Translations under genes and position numbers: made by a program
Shown: positions 55,694 to 64,000 of the stretch, piece by piece
How the letters are laid out: every line of letters begins with the position of its first letter
How positions within the stretch are numbered: the stretch's first letter is position 1
NCBI RefSeq assembly: GCF_900114705.1
Contig: NZ_FOTW01000004.1
Coordinates: 496,001 to 560,000, forward strand
Length of the DNA: 64,000 bases
Direction: 5' to 3'
DNA from: Rugamonas rubra
Lineage (GTDB): Bacteria; Pseudomonadota; Gammaproteobacteria; Burkholderiales; Burkholderiaceae_D
Notes under the pieces: generated by a model
Database searches by the model: none
Seen by the model: only the letters and a program-made list of their open reading frames with translations
What the model was told of the DNA's origin: nothing

Positions 55694-57823
55694 TCAATGC
55701 CGCGCCTGCCCGCCGCCCAGCAGCGCGCTGAACTGCTCGGCCGGCACCGGCTCGGAGAACAGGAAGCCCTGCGCGTAGTCGGCGCCGGCCTCCCTGAGCC
55801 AGTCGCGCTGCTTGGCCGTCTCCACCCCCTCGGCGATCACCCTCAGCCCCAGCCTGTGGGCCATGGCGATCATGGTTTCCAGGATGGTCTGCTTGCCAGC
55901 GTCGGCGGCCATGTCGTGGAGGAAGGAGCGGTCGATCTTCAGGTAGTCGACGTCGAACTTCTTCAGCGTGGCGATCGACGAGGCGCCGGCGCCGAAGTGG
56001 TCGACCGCCAGCTCGATGCCGGCCTGGTGCAGGCTGGCCAGCTCGTCGCCGGCCGCCTCGGAGACGTTGGTCAGCACGCCCTCCATGAACTCGACCGAGA
56101 CGCTGTTGCCGGCCTGCCCCTGCTGGCGCAGGTGGGCCGCCCAGCTCAGGCGCTGGGCGTGGGCGGCGAACTGCGCCGGCGACTTGTTGACGCTGACCTG
56201 GAAGCTGCCGCCGAGCAGCTCGCCCCATCGCCTTGCCTGCGCCGCCGCCTCGGTGAACACCCAGTCGCCGATCTGGTTGATCAGGCCGATCTCCTCGGCC
56301 AGGCCGATGAACTCGGCCGGCGGCAGCAGGCCGCGCTGCGGGTGCGACCAGCGCAGCAGCGCCTCGGCCTTGCGGATGCCGCCGTCGACGAGCTCGACGA
56401 TGGGCTGGTAGTACAGCCTGAGCTGGCCGGCGGGCAGGGCCTGGCGCAGGTCGGCGATCAGGCGGTAGCGCAACTGGGAGGCCTTGTGCATGTTGCGCGC
56501 GAAGAAGCGGCTCTGGTTGCCGCCGTTGTTCTTGGCCGCGTACATGGCCCGGTCGGCGCCGCGCAGCAGGTGGCTGGCGCTGGTGGCGTCCTGCGGAAAC
56601 ACCGTCACGCCGATGCTGCCGGACACGCCGATGCGCTCCGGGCCGATGGCGAAGGGACGGGCCAGCTCGCCGAGGATCTTGTTGCAGATGTTCTGCACGT
56701 GGTCGGCGCCGCCGATGTCGGTGAGGATGGCGGTGAACTCGTCGCCGCCCAGCCGGGCCACGGTGTCCTTCTCGCGCAGGCAGCTGCGGATGCGCTCGGC
56801 GGCGTGTTGCAGCAGGGTGTCGCCGGCGTCGTGGCCCAGCTTGTCGTTGGCCTCCTTGAAATGGTCGAGGTCGATGAACAGCAGGGCGACCGGCACGCCG
56901 TTGCGCTCGGAGTGCTTGAGCTCCTGCTCCAGGCGGTCGCGGAACAGGCTGCGGTTGGGCAGGCCGGTGAGCGCGTCGAAGTTGGCCTGGCGCCAGATCC
57001 GCTCGTCCCAAGCCTTGCGCTCGGTGATGTTGCGCGCCGTGCTGGCGATCGCCTCCACCTCGCCCTCGCGGTCGAGCACCGGGGTCAGGATGTATTCGTA
57101 GCATTGCGCCTTGCCGTTGTCGGCGGGGTAGCTCAGCTCGCCGCGCAGCGGCGCGCGGTTGCGCACCAGTTGGTCGATCTTGTGGCGCAGGTCGGCCGCG
57201 CCGTCCAGGCCGAGCTCGAACAGGCTCTTGCCGATCAGCCGCCGCGGCGGCAGGCCGTACTGCTCGGCCAGCGACTTGTTGACGAACAGGAAGCGGCCGT
57301 CGCGGTCCAGCACGCAGCTGTGGTCGGGCGAGGCCGACAAAATGGTCTGCAGCAGCGTCACCTGCTGGTCCTTGTGCGCCGTGTAGCTGGCCACCGACTC
57401 GGTCAGCTCCTGGTCCAGCGCCTCGTTGAAGCGGGTCATGTCGTCGAGCTCGGTGGCGATGGTCGGCGGCGAGGCCCGCTTCCACAGGCGCAACACGCTG
57501 GCGCGCAGCGCGCGCAGCTCGGCCACCACGTCCTCGATGCTGAAGCCCGAGCCGAAGCGGCCGGCGCCGTGTTGCCGGCCCGAGGTGTCGGGCCGGCCGG
57601 ACGCCCCGCCGGCGGACGCCGCCACGCCGCGCGACTTGCCGATTTGCTGTTCCTCGGTCTGCGGCGAGGCCAGGTCGGCGGCGATCCATTCGAGCATTTG
57701 GCGGGCGTGGTCGCGCAGCGCGGCCGGGTCCATCTTCTCGGCCGCGCTGATGGTGCGGGCGTAGTTCTGCCACTCCTCGAGCAGGGCGTCGATGTTGTTG
57801 GTGATGAATTCCGCCAGGCGCAT
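55694..57823 (-). CDS. PAS-GGDEF-EAL c-di-GMP protein with degenerate EAL motif
   Basis: 709 residues: N-terminal RsbR-like helical sensor (MRLAEFITNNIDALLEEWQN), PAS domain (about 165-285, DHSCVLDRDGRFLFVNKSLA), GGDEF domain (GGDEF 359-363 in RLGGDEFTAIL) and EAL domain (EALLRW from residue 487). The GGDEF site is intact. In the EAL domain the metal-binding DDFGTGYSS is VDHFGAGASS with the second Asp replaced by H609, and NVSARQF reads NKSPAQF. It is therefore likely an active cyclase with weak or no phosphodiesterase activity. Cytoplasmic; no membrane helix. Confidence 0.92.
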   Translation of the reverse strand: MRLAEFITNNIDALLEEWQNYARTISAAEKMDPAALRDHARQMLEWIAADLASPQTEEQQIGKSRGVAASAGGASGRPDTSGRQHGAGRFGSGFSIEDVVAELRALRASVLRLWKRASPPTIATELDDMTRFNEALDQELTESVASYTAHKDQQVTLLQTILSASPDHSCVLDRDGRFLFVNKSLAEQYGLPPRRLIGKSLFELGLDGAADLRHKIDQLVRNRAPLRGELSYPADNGKAQCYEYILTPVLDREGEVEAIASTARNITERKAWDERIWRQANFDALTGLPNRSLFRDRLEQELKHSERNGVPVALLFIDLDHFKEANDKLGHDAGDTLLQHAAERIRSCLREKDTVARLGGDEFTAILTDIGGADHVQNICNKILGELARPFAIGPERIGVSGSIGVTVFPQDATSASHLLRGADRAMYAAKNNGGNQSRFFARNMHKASQLRYRLIADLRQALPAGQLRLYYQPIVELVDGGIRKAEALLRWSHPQRGLLPPAEFIGLAEEIGLINQIGDWVFTEAAAQARRWGELLGGSFQVSVNKSPAQFAAHAQRLSWAAHLRQQGQAGNSVSVEFMEGVLTNVSEAAGDELASLHQAGIELAVDHFGAGASSIATLKKFDVDYLKIDRSFLHDMAADAGKQTILETMIAMAHRLGLRVIAEGVETAKQRDWLREAGADYAQGFLFSEPVPAEQFSALLGGGQARH

Positions 57824-57904
57824 GCCGTTCCCCTTCCACCGGGTTGGACAGGCGGGCGGCGCCGGCGTTGCGTCCGGCCGGCGCGCGCTTGAGCGCCGTC
57901 AAGC

Positions 57905-58663
57905 TCAGGTGCGGTTGATCGACACGCCGCCGTCGACCAGCATCGCCGCGCCGGTGGTGAAGCTGGACGCGTCCGAGGCCAGGTAGAGCACGGAGCGGGC
58001 GATCTCCTCCGGCGCGGCCAGGCGCTTGAGGGCGTGCAGGCCGGCGGCGAAGGCCAGCGCCTCGGGGCTGTTGGCCGACGCGCGGCCCATCGGCGTGTCG
58101 GTGCCGCCGGGCAGGATGGCGTTGACGCGCACGCCCCGGGCGCCGAACTCGGCCGCCAGGCTTTGCGTCAGGCCGACCAGGCCGGCCTTGGTGGCGGCGT
58201 AGGCGGCCATGCCGGGCATGCCGACCGTGTGGCCGACGAAGGACGAGGTGAAGATGAGCGAGCCGCCACCGCGCGCCAGCATCGCCGGCAACTGGTGCTT
58301 GGCGCCGAGGAAGGCGCCGGTGAGGTTGGTCTCCAGCGTGCGGCGCCAGTCGTCGGCGTCGAGGCCGGGCGTCGGCCCCATCGCGCCGAGCGTGCCGGCG
58401 TTGTTGAAGGCGATGTCGAGGCCGCCGAAGCGCGCCACGGCGAGCGCCACGGCGCCACGCGCGCAGTCCTCCTCGGCGACGTCGCCGACGTAGGCCACGG
58501 CACGCTCGGCGCCGAGCTGCTCGACCAGCGCGTCGAGTTCGGCCCGGCGCCGCGCCACCAGCACCAGCCTGGCGCCGTGCTGCGCGAACAGCCGCGCCGT
58601 GGCCAGGCCGATGCCCGAACTGGCGCCGGTAATGATCGCCACCTTGTCGCTCAATGCATTCAT
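57905..58663 (-). CDS. Short-chain dehydrogenase/reductase
   Basis: 252 residues of a classical SDR: cofactor loop TGASSGIGLATARLF, NNAGTLGAMGPT, catalytic Ser in SLIFTSSFVGH and YAATK (Tyr/Lys), and closing ASSFTTGAAMLVDGG. NAD(P) preference and substrate cannot be set; an Arg pair (VARRRAE) after beta-2 suggests NADP(H). ATG 58663 has GGAG 5 bases upstream. Confidence 0.92.
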   Translation of the reverse strand: MNALSDKVAIITGASSGIGLATARLFAQHGARLVLVARRRAELDALVEQLGAERAVAYVGDVAEEDCARGAVALAVARFGGLDIAFNNAGTLGAMGPTPGLDADDWRRTLETNLTGAFLGAKHQLPAMLARGGGSLIFTSSFVGHTVGMPGMAAYAATKAGLVGLTQSLAAEFGARGVRVNAILPGGTDTPMGRASANSPEALAFAAGLHALKRLAAPEEIARSVLYLASDASSFTTGAAMLVDGGVSINRT

Positions 58664-58874
58664 CTTCACTCCTTCGATGTCAGTAAAAGAAGCAGTAGAT
58701 TAGCGGTGTAGAACGATGGCGGCACCCCGTTTCTTGCGATTGCATGCCGGGGAAAACTGGCGACCTGCAACGCAGTCGAAAACAGCGGTCCGATCCTTCG
58801 TGAAGTGTCTGACAGCCGTCATGCCTTAACCCACGTAAGCCGCTAGCATGGATTGTCTGGAGCGGAGCTTCTCA

Positions 58875-59636
58875 ATGGCGACTGACAAGAAATTTGATGA
58901 CTTGAACGTACGGCGTGTGGAAGCGATTCTTCTACAGCATGAGATTGCTCGTGTGTACTTCCAAGGCGAGCTGTACAGCCGTGATGGGGGCCGCCTGACG
59001 GCCTTGACGATTGATACGTTGAACGTTGGCAAGCTCGAGCTTGACGAAGTCAGATGCGGACGCCTATTCATGATTCCAGATGGCTCAGTAGTGTGGGCTT
59101 TGGCCGTGGGAGAAAATCAAGGTACTCCGGCGGGGTTGGACGTGCGGTCGGCAAGCCCACTGTTGGCCGAAGGTGAACAGAACAGCGCCATCGTCTATCG
59201 AGGCGAAGCCGGTCCGGAGGTTTGGTTGGACGCGCTTCACATTCACAGGATGATGTTGGCCGAGCATGCACCGGAACGGCTGGGCACCGTGGCGTTCGGT
59301 TTGATGGCGGTGACAGCGTTCCGCCTGGGCTTTGAGTGGATCAGTTTGTTCGCGGCCGGTCACGGACCTCTGCCGCCAGAGCATTCCGATGCCTTTGTCG
59401 GTTACCTGGTGTGGCCGAAATTTGGTTTCGATGCCGAGGTCAATGCCGTTGAGTTGAACCGGCGGCCCATCAACGGACTGGCGAATTGCCACACGGTGCA
59501 GGATATTTTGACGCTCGAAGCGGACTGGTGGTGCCACAATGGCACGGCGCGGGCAATGCGTTTCGATCTGGCACCCGGGAGCCGCTCTTGGTCGATTCTG
59601 CTACACTATTTATACAAGAATCTGGCGGGAGACTAA
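58875..59636 (+). CDS. Hypothetical protein, first gene of an unknown pair
   Basis: 253 residues. MATDKKFDDLNVRRVEAILL starts the chain; a central hydrophobic-Gly segment (LGTVAFGLMAVTAFRLGFEW, then ISLFAAGHGPL) looks like a GNAT-type beta-alpha core, followed by FVGYLVWPKFGFDA and a Trp-rich end (LEADWWCHNGTARAMRFDLA). The acetyltransferase-like reading is tentative. GGAG 7 bases before ATG 58875 decides the start. A second gene begins 2 bp after the stop. Codon use is less GC-biased than in neighbours, suggesting acquisition. Confidence 0.65.
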   Translation: MATDKKFDDLNVRRVEAILLQHEIARVYFQGELYSRDGGRLTALTIDTLNVGKLELDEVRCGRLFMIPDGSVVWALAVGENQGTPAGLDVRSASPLLAEGEQNSAIVYRGEAGPEVWLDALHIHRMMLAEHAPERLGTVAFGLMAVTAFRLGFEWISLFAAGHGPLPPEHSDAFVGYLVWPKFGFDAEVNAVELNRRPINGLANCHTVQDILTLEADWWCHNGTARAMRFDLAPGSRSWSILLHYLYKNLAGD

Positions 59637-59638
59637 TC

Positions 59639-59881
59639 ATGACTCGCGTAAAAAACCCTCCGACGGATGCCGGCAAAGCCTACAAGCTTGCCGCCGCCGA
59701 GTTTCGTGCCAAGCTCGTCGCCAACAAGCGCCCCATTGAGGGGGAAGTATTGCCATCGGATGGGGTAATCCGCGCCGTCCTGAGTGGGAAAGCTATTCCG
59801 CTCGACCGTTTGGAAGCGTTGTTTGGTCCCGGCGCCATCGACTTGCCGGAATTCCGTTTGACGCGCAAGCCGTCGAGTTAA
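59639..59881 (+). CDS. Hypothetical protein, second gene of an unknown pair
   Basis: 80 residues, basic: MTRVKNPPTDAGKAYKLAAA, EFRAKLVANKRPIEGEVLPS and DGVIRAVLSGKAIPLDRLEA. Two short helices and a possible DNA- or partner-binding part; no family recognised. GGGAG 8 bases upstream and a 2-bp gap to the preceding gene show co-translation. It could be a small partner or inhibitor of the first protein; that is inference from layout only. Confidence 0.6.
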   Translation: MTRVKNPPTDAGKAYKLAAAEFRAKLVANKRPIEGEVLPSDGVIRAVLSGKAIPLDRLEALFGPGAIDLPEFRLTRKPSS

Positions 59882-59886
59882 CGGCA

Positions 59887-59909
59887 AACGGCGGCTTTGG
59901 GCCGCCGTT
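59887..59909 (+). terminator. Hairpin after the unknown pair
   Basis: AACGGCGGC-TTTGG-GCCGCCGTT is a perfect 9-bp stem with a 5-nt loop, 5 bases after the stop. The following sequence (CCCTGTTCC) is not a T-run, so it is at most a weak terminator. Confidence 0.45.
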
Positions 59910-59942
59910 CCCTGTTCCGCCAAACCAAGTGTCGTTGTAGGC

Positions 59943-61259
59943 TCAGCCGTTGGCGCTGGCGCCGTGCACCACCAGCATCTCCGGCTTGACCGGGCGCAGG
60001 TTGCGCATGCGCGCGCGCAGCGGCTTGAGCACCAGCAGGGCCATCGCGGCGGCCAGCGCGTTCATGCCGGCGGCGACGTAGAACACCGTGTGCCAGCTGC
60101 CGGTGGCGGCGGTGATCAGGCTGCTGAACGGCACCAGCAGCGCCGCCGTGCCCTTGGCCGTGTACAGCAGGCCGGCGTTGGTGGTGGCGTAGCGGCTGCC
60201 GAAGGTGTCGCCGCAGGTCGACGGGAACAGGCTGTAGATCTCGCCCCAGCCGAAGAACACCAGGCCGGTCAGCACGACGAACCAGAACGGGTCGTGGCCG
60301 AACTGGCTTAGCAGGACGATGCCGACCGCCTCCAGGCCGAAGGCGATGAACATGGTGTTCTCGCGGCCGATCTGGTCGGACACCCAGCCGAAGAAGGGCC
60401 GCGTCAGGCCGTTCAGGATGCGGTCGAGCGACAGCGCGAAGGTCAGCGCCGGCAGGGTCAGGCCGAGGATGGAGACGGGCACGTCGGCGATGGCGAAGTC
60501 CTTGGCGATCGGCGCCAGCTGGGCGGTGGCGACCAGGCCGCCGACGGCCATCAGCACGAACATCAGGTACAGCACCCAGAACACCGGCGTGCGCACCATC
60601 TCGCTCCACTTCATGCTCACCGCGCTCTGCGCCACCTTGGCGGCGCCGCGCAGCGCCTCGCCCAGCGGCGCGCGCAGGAAGAAGGCGAGGACGAACACCA
60701 CCGCGCCCTGGGCCAGGCCGAAGTAGAAGAAGGCCGTCTCGTAGCCGCTGTCCTTGATCACCGCCGAGATCGGGATGATGGTCAGCGCCGAGCCCATGCC
60801 GAAGCCGGCCGCCGTCAGGCCGGCGGCCAGGCCGCGGCGGTCGGGGAACCATTTGAGGGCGTTGCCGATGCAGGTGCCGTAGACGGCGCCGGCGCCGACG
60901 CCGCCCACGGCGGCCGCCGCGTACAGCAGCGGCAGGCTGTCGGCCATCGAGTTCATCACCCAGCCGATGGCCACCAGCACGCCGCCGACCATCACCACGA
61001 TGCGCGGGCCGAAGCGGTCGACCAGGTAGCCCTCGACCGGCACCAGCCAGGTCTCGGTGACGACGAAGATGGTGAAGGCGACCTGGATCGCCGCCTTGCC
61101 CCAGTGGTATTTCTGCTCCAGCGGCAGCACGAACAGGGTCCAGCCGTACTGCAGGTTGGCGATCATGGCCATGCAGACGATGCCCATGATGAGCTGCAGC
61201 CAGCGGCGTGGCGCGGGCGCGCCGGCGTCGGCTTGCCGCACTTGAGTCAGTGTAGTCAT
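59943..61259 (-). CDS. OFA-family MFS transporter (oxalate/formate antiporter-like)
   Basis: 438 residues, twelve helices. LMIGIVCMA-type start (WLQLIMGIVCMAMIANLQYG), ALKWFPDRRGLAAGLTAAGF and GLLYTAKGTAALLVPF, where the Lys in helix 11 corresponds to the region of the essential Lys of OxlT. Its divergent neighbours suggest dicarboxylate or oxalate exchange, which is inference. ATG 61259 follows the family start; the upstream frame is Arg-rich and unlikely. Confidence 0.87.
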   Translation of the reverse strand: MTTLTQVRQADAGAPAPRRWLQLIMGIVCMAMIANLQYGWTLFVLPLEQKYHWGKAAIQVAFTIFVVTETWLVPVEGYLVDRFGPRIVVMVGGVLVAIGWVMNSMADSLPLLYAAAAVGGVGAGAVYGTCIGNALKWFPDRRGLAAGLTAAGFGMGSALTIIPISAVIKDSGYETAFFYFGLAQGAVVFVLAFFLRAPLGEALRGAAKVAQSAVSMKWSEMVRTPVFWVLYLMFVLMAVGGLVATAQLAPIAKDFAIADVPVSILGLTLPALTFALSLDRILNGLTRPFFGWVSDQIGRENTMFIAFGLEAVGIVLLSQFGHDPFWFVVLTGLVFFGWGEIYSLFPSTCGDTFGSRYATTNAGLLYTAKGTAALLVPFSSLITAATGSWHTVFYVAAGMNALAAAMALLVLKPLRARMRNLRPVKPEMLVVHGASANG

Positions 61260-61534
61260 GCTGTGTATCCTTGGTTGGAGTGGCGGACGGCGCGACGCGG
61301 GCTGGAGGCGCCGCGTCGACCCGCCCCCGCGCGAACGGGGTGAGTCGGTCAACGATAGTATAAAAAGCAATGTTTAACAATGGAAATTAATTGCAAATAA
61401 TTCATTTCGTGGAAAATTGTTGCTTTTGGGCCACTTTGCTTTTAATGCAAGCAAAGAAGCGACCAGCGCGCTAGAATCCCTGTGCTAAGCTGGCCGCGAC
61501 CGCGCGCCGTCGATCAATGGGAATGTCAGGAAAT

Positions 61535-62545
61535 ATGAAGATATGTGTGGTGGGGGCCGGCGCCATCGGCGGCCTGTTGGCCGTCAGGCTGGCGCAGGGA
61601 GGGCACGAGGTGAGCGTGGTGGTGCGCGGCGCCAACTTGGACGCGGTGCGCCGGCACGGCATGGTGCTGCGCCAGGCGGACGGCAGCGAGTCGCGCGCCG
61701 CGCTGCGCGCCAGCGACAACATCGCCGAGCTGGGGCCGCAGGACGTGGTGGTCCTGGCCATGAAGGCGCACCAGCTGGCGCCGGTGGCGGCACAGATCCC
61801 GGCGCTGCTGGGGCCGGACACGATCATCGTCACGGCGCAGAACGGCGTGCCCTGGTGGTACTTCCACAAACACGGCGGGCCGCACGAGGGCCAGCGCGTC
61901 GAGGCGGTCGATCCGGGCGGCGTGGTCTCGACCGCGCTCGATGTCGAGCGCGTCATCGGCTGCATCGTCTACCCGGCCTGCGAGATGGCGGCGCCCGGCG
62001 TGGTCCGGCACATCGAGGGCAACCGCTTCTCGCTGGGCGAGCTGGACGGCCAAAGCACGCCGCGCATCCAGGCGCTGGCCGAGGCGATGCGCGCGGTGGG
62101 CTTCAAGACGCCGATCAGCGCCGACATCCGCAGCGAGTTGTGGGTCAAGCTGTGGGGCAACCTGAGCTTCAATCCGATCAGCGCGCTGAGCCACGCCACG
62201 CTGGCCGACATCTGCGCCTACGCGCCGACCCGCGCGCTGGCCGCCGACATGATGCGCGAGGCGCAGCGCGTCGGCGAGCAGCTCGGCGTCGTCTTCAAGG
62301 TGTCGCTGGAGCGGCGCATCGACGGCGCGGCGGCGGTCGGCCAGCACAAGACCTCGATGTTGCAGGACTTGGAGGCCGGCCGGCCGATGGAGCTGGCCGC
62401 GCTGGTCGGCAGCGTGCTCGAAATGGGCCGCCTGACCGACACGCCGACGCCGACCATCGCCGCCGTGCACGCCCTTGCCGCGCTGCTGGCACAAAGCGTG
62501 CAGGGGCAGCACGGCAGCCTGCGCATCGCCCCCGCCGACCGTTGA
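61535..62545 (+). CDS. 2-dehydropantoate 2-reductase family protein (PanE/ApbA)
   Basis: 336 residues. KICVVGAGAIGGLLAVRLAQ is the N-terminal Rossmann NADPH loop, VVVLAMKAHQLAPVAAQIPA and ITAQNGVPWWYFHKH follow, and the C-terminal domain has SELWVKLWGNLSFNPISALS and RRIDGAAAVGQHKTSMLQDL. Probably reduces a 2-keto acid; the true substrate may differ from ketopantoate because the gene is linked to an oxalate-type locus rather than panB/panC. ATG 61535 has AGGA upstream. Confidence 0.88.
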   Translation: MKICVVGAGAIGGLLAVRLAQGGHEVSVVVRGANLDAVRRHGMVLRQADGSESRAALRASDNIAELGPQDVVVLAMKAHQLAPVAAQIPALLGPDTIIVTAQNGVPWWYFHKHGGPHEGQRVEAVDPGGVVSTALDVERVIGCIVYPACEMAAPGVVRHIEGNRFSLGELDGQSTPRIQALAEAMRAVGFKTPISADIRSELWVKLWGNLSFNPISALSHATLADICAYAPTRALAADMMREAQRVGEQLGVVFKVSLERRIDGAAAVGQHKTSMLQDLEAGRPMELAALVGSVLEMGRLTDTPTPTIAAVHALAALLAQSVQGQHGSLRIAPADR

Positions 62546-62595
62546 GCTAAGCTAGCCCGGCCGCCATCCCGAATTCCTCTACCTAGAAAGCCGCC

Positions 62596-64000
62596 ATGTC
62601 CGCCTACACCACCATCCCCGAGCTGCTGCACAGCGGCGCCGACGACGCCGTCGCCATCCGCGCCCCGCTGGCGCAGCCGCTCAGCTACGCCGCGCTGCGG
62701 CGCAACACGGCGGCCGCCGTCGCCGCGCTCAACGCCTTCGGCGTGGGCCGCCGCGACCGCGTCGCCATCGTGCTGCCGAACGGGCCGCAGATGGCCAGCG
62801 CCTTCGTCGGCGTCGCCGCCGCCGCCTGCGCCGCGCCGCTCAACCCGGGCTACCGCGCCGAGGAGTTCGAGTTCTACCTGGGTGACCTGAACGCCAAGGC
62901 GCTGATCGTCGAACACGGCAGCGAGTCGGCGGCGCTGGCCGTGGCCGACAAGCTGGGCATCCTGGTGCTCGAGCTGCTGGCGTCGGACGAGGGCGCCGGC
63001 GCCTTCCGCCTGCGCCCGCTCAAGGCCGATCCGGCCGGCCTGGTGGCGGCGCCGGCCAGCGTCGCCGCCGCCGGCGACCTGGCGCTGATCCTGCACACCT
63101 CCGGCACCACCTCGCGGCCGAAGATCGTGCCGCTGACCCAGGCCAACGTGTGCGCCTCGGCGCGCAACGTCGGCGCCTCGCTGCGGCTGGACGCCGCCGA
63201 CACCGGCCTGAACATCATGCCGCTGTTCCACATCCACGGCCTGATCGCCGGCCTGCTGGCGCCGCTGGCGGCCGGCGGCGCGGTGTTCTGCACGCCCGGC
63301 TTCAACGCGCTGAAGTTCTTCGGCTGGATGCAGGAGGCCAAGCCGAGCTGGTACACGGCGGTGCCGACCATGCACCAGACCATCCTTGCGCGCGCGCCGC
63401 AGAACAGCGCGGTGATCCTGGCCAACCCGCTGCGCTTCCTGCGTTCGTCGTCGGCGTCGATGCCGCCACAGGTGATCGCCGAGCTGGAGGCGGCCTTCGG
63501 CGCGCCGCTGATCGAGGCCTACGGCATGACCGAGGCGGCGCACCAGATGGCCTGCAACCCGCTGCCGCCGGCGCTGCGCGTGCCCGGCTCGGTGGGCTTG
63601 GCGGCCGGCCCGGAGGTGGCCATCATGGACCAGCAGGGCCAGTTGCTGGCGGCCGGCGAGACCGGCGAGATCGTCATCCACGGCGCCAACGTCACGGCCG
63701 GCTACGAGAACAACCCGAAGGCCAATGCCGAGGCCTATGTCGGCCAGTGGTTCCGCACCGGCGACCAGGGCGTGATGGACGAGCAGGGCTATGTGCGCAT
63801 CACCGGCCGGCTCAAGGAGATCATCAGCCGTGGCGGCGAGAAGATCTCGCCGCGCGAGGTCGACGAGATCTTGATGGACCATCCGGCGGTGCAGCAGGTG
63901 GTCACCTTCGGCATCCCGCACGACAAGCTGGGCGAGGACGTCGGCGCGGCGGTGGTGCTGCACGAGGGCCACAGCGCCAGCGAGAAGGAGCTGCGCGAGT
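62596..64000 (+). CDS. Acyl-CoA synthetase, oxalate--CoA ligase-like (3' end outside window)
   Basis: At least 468 residues are open to the right edge. ANL-superfamily motifs are present: LILHTSGTTSRPKIVPLTQA (P-loop, about residues 164-183), PLFHIHGL, IEAYGMTEAAHQMACNPLPP, WFRTGDQGVMDEQGYVRITG and GRLKEIISRGGEKISPREVD. The SWYTAVPTMHQTILARAP stretch and overall pattern resemble Pcs60/AAE3 oxalyl-CoA synthetases. It should activate a short (di)carboxylate with ATP and CoA. The gene starts 50 bp after panE-like and is probably co-transcribed. Confidence 0.87.
   Translation, partial: MSAYTTIPELLHSGADDAVAIRAPLAQPLSYAALRRNTAAAVAALNAFGVGRRDRVAIVLPNGPQMASAFVGVAAAACAAPLNPGYRAEEFEFYLGDLNAKALIVEHGSESAALAVADKLGILVLELLASDEGAGAFRLRPLKADPAGLVAAPASVAAAGDLALILHTSGTTSRPKIVPLTQANVCASARNVGASLRLDAADTGLNIMPLFHIHGLIAGLLAPLAAGGAVFCTPGFNALKFFGWMQEAKPSWYTAVPTMHQTILARAPQNSAVILANPLRFLRSSSASMPPQVIAELEAAFGAPLIEAYGMTEAAHQMACNPLPPALRVPGSVGLAAGPEVAIMDQQGQLLAAGETGEIVIHGANVTAGYENNPKANAEAYVGQWFRTGDQGVMDEQGYVRITGRLKEIISRGGEKISPREVDEILMDHPAVQQVVTFGIPHDKLGEDVGAAVVLHEGHSASEKELRE

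Noticed and set aside
52112..55700. Possible attL/attR repeat of the tRNA-Thr 3' end bounding the island
   Set aside because: I looked for a second copy of GCCAGTTCGATTCCGGCA or its end and found only short chance matches (e.g. near 54303); no integrase gene is present.
61355..61460. Specific operator in the AT-rich region between the OFA carrier and PanE-like genes
   Set aside because: The stretch is suitable for divergent promoters, but only weak, imperfect dyads could be found, so no site is claimed.

Overview
The window is a high-GC chromosomal segment from a betaproteobacterium, most likely Oxalobacteraceae (Massilia/Duganella/Janthinobacterium type). The evidence is the gene order (yebC-purD-hemF-nadD-rsfS-rlmH-maf-rng), small families known from Burkholderiales (DUF6139, DUF6447-like), an frcBCA/frcK/frcR sugar locus and strong G/C third-position bias. 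It carries housekeeping blocks separated by accessory patches that are visibly richer in A+T. The first gene enters from the left and the last runs off the right edge.

Layout. 0-5.5 kb: the C-terminus of an RTX-type secreted protein, then a complete type I secretion operon (ABC ATPase, HlyD adaptor, TolC-like channel, small DUF6447-like protein) behind a textbook class II CRP-type promoter. 5.5-6.5 kb: trhO. 6.6-10.3 kb: a toxin-rich patch with a stand-alone colicin D-like nuclease domain and its immunity gene, an AbrB antitoxin with a gutted doc toxin, a DUF1902-HicB/HicA pair, a broken fic gene and a second hicAB with a clear operator. 10.4-15.8 kb: dnaE, a GT9 glycosyltransferase, parD with a gutted parE, and a DUF6139 gene. 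15.8-24.1 kb: a DUF535 protein, a MASE1-type histidine kinase with a FixJ-type regulator, LPS genes (GT2, O-antigen ligase, waaF) and a CACHE-type diguanylate cyclase. 24.3-31.2 kb: a fructose-type ABC import operon (frcB, frcC, frcA, fucU-like mutarotase, PfkB kinase) divergent from frcK and the ROK regulator frcR.

31.2-34.4 kb: a chemoreceptor interrupted by one in-frame stop, an orphan MASE1-like membrane protein and a winged-helix regulator. 34.5-41.7 kb: the conserved minus-strand housekeeping cluster. 42-52 kb: a Tat-exported PhoD-family lipoprotein, a DMT exporter, mgsA, a quinone oxidoreductase, a 50-residue one-TM protein, a DUF4136 lipoprotein, pepN and fbp. 52.1-55.6 kb: tRNA-Thr(CGT) followed by an AT-richer accessory island with an ImmA/IrrE protease gene coupled to a PIN-domain gene, an HNH-like protein and an orphan 81-residue gene. 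55.7-64 kb: a GGDEF-EAL protein with a degenerate EAL motif, an SDR, two unrecognised co-directional genes, and an OFA-family carrier divergent from a PanE-like reductase and an oxalate-CoA-ligase-like enzyme.

Two cross-cutting observations stand out. First, three toxin genes (doc, fic, parE) have each lost their catalytic middle by an internal deletion that also breaks frame; next to two of them the antitoxin gene is intact. Second, a family of GGGTCAGACCC/GGGTCTGACCC-type palindromes sits just downstream of stop codons at several loci, and one has become the 3' end of a coding sequence. The best candidates for something little described are the ImmA/IrrE-PIN pair with its neighbours, the orphan colicin D-type module and the unknown pair at 58.9-59.9 kb. 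All calls come from reading the sequence; no database search was possible.
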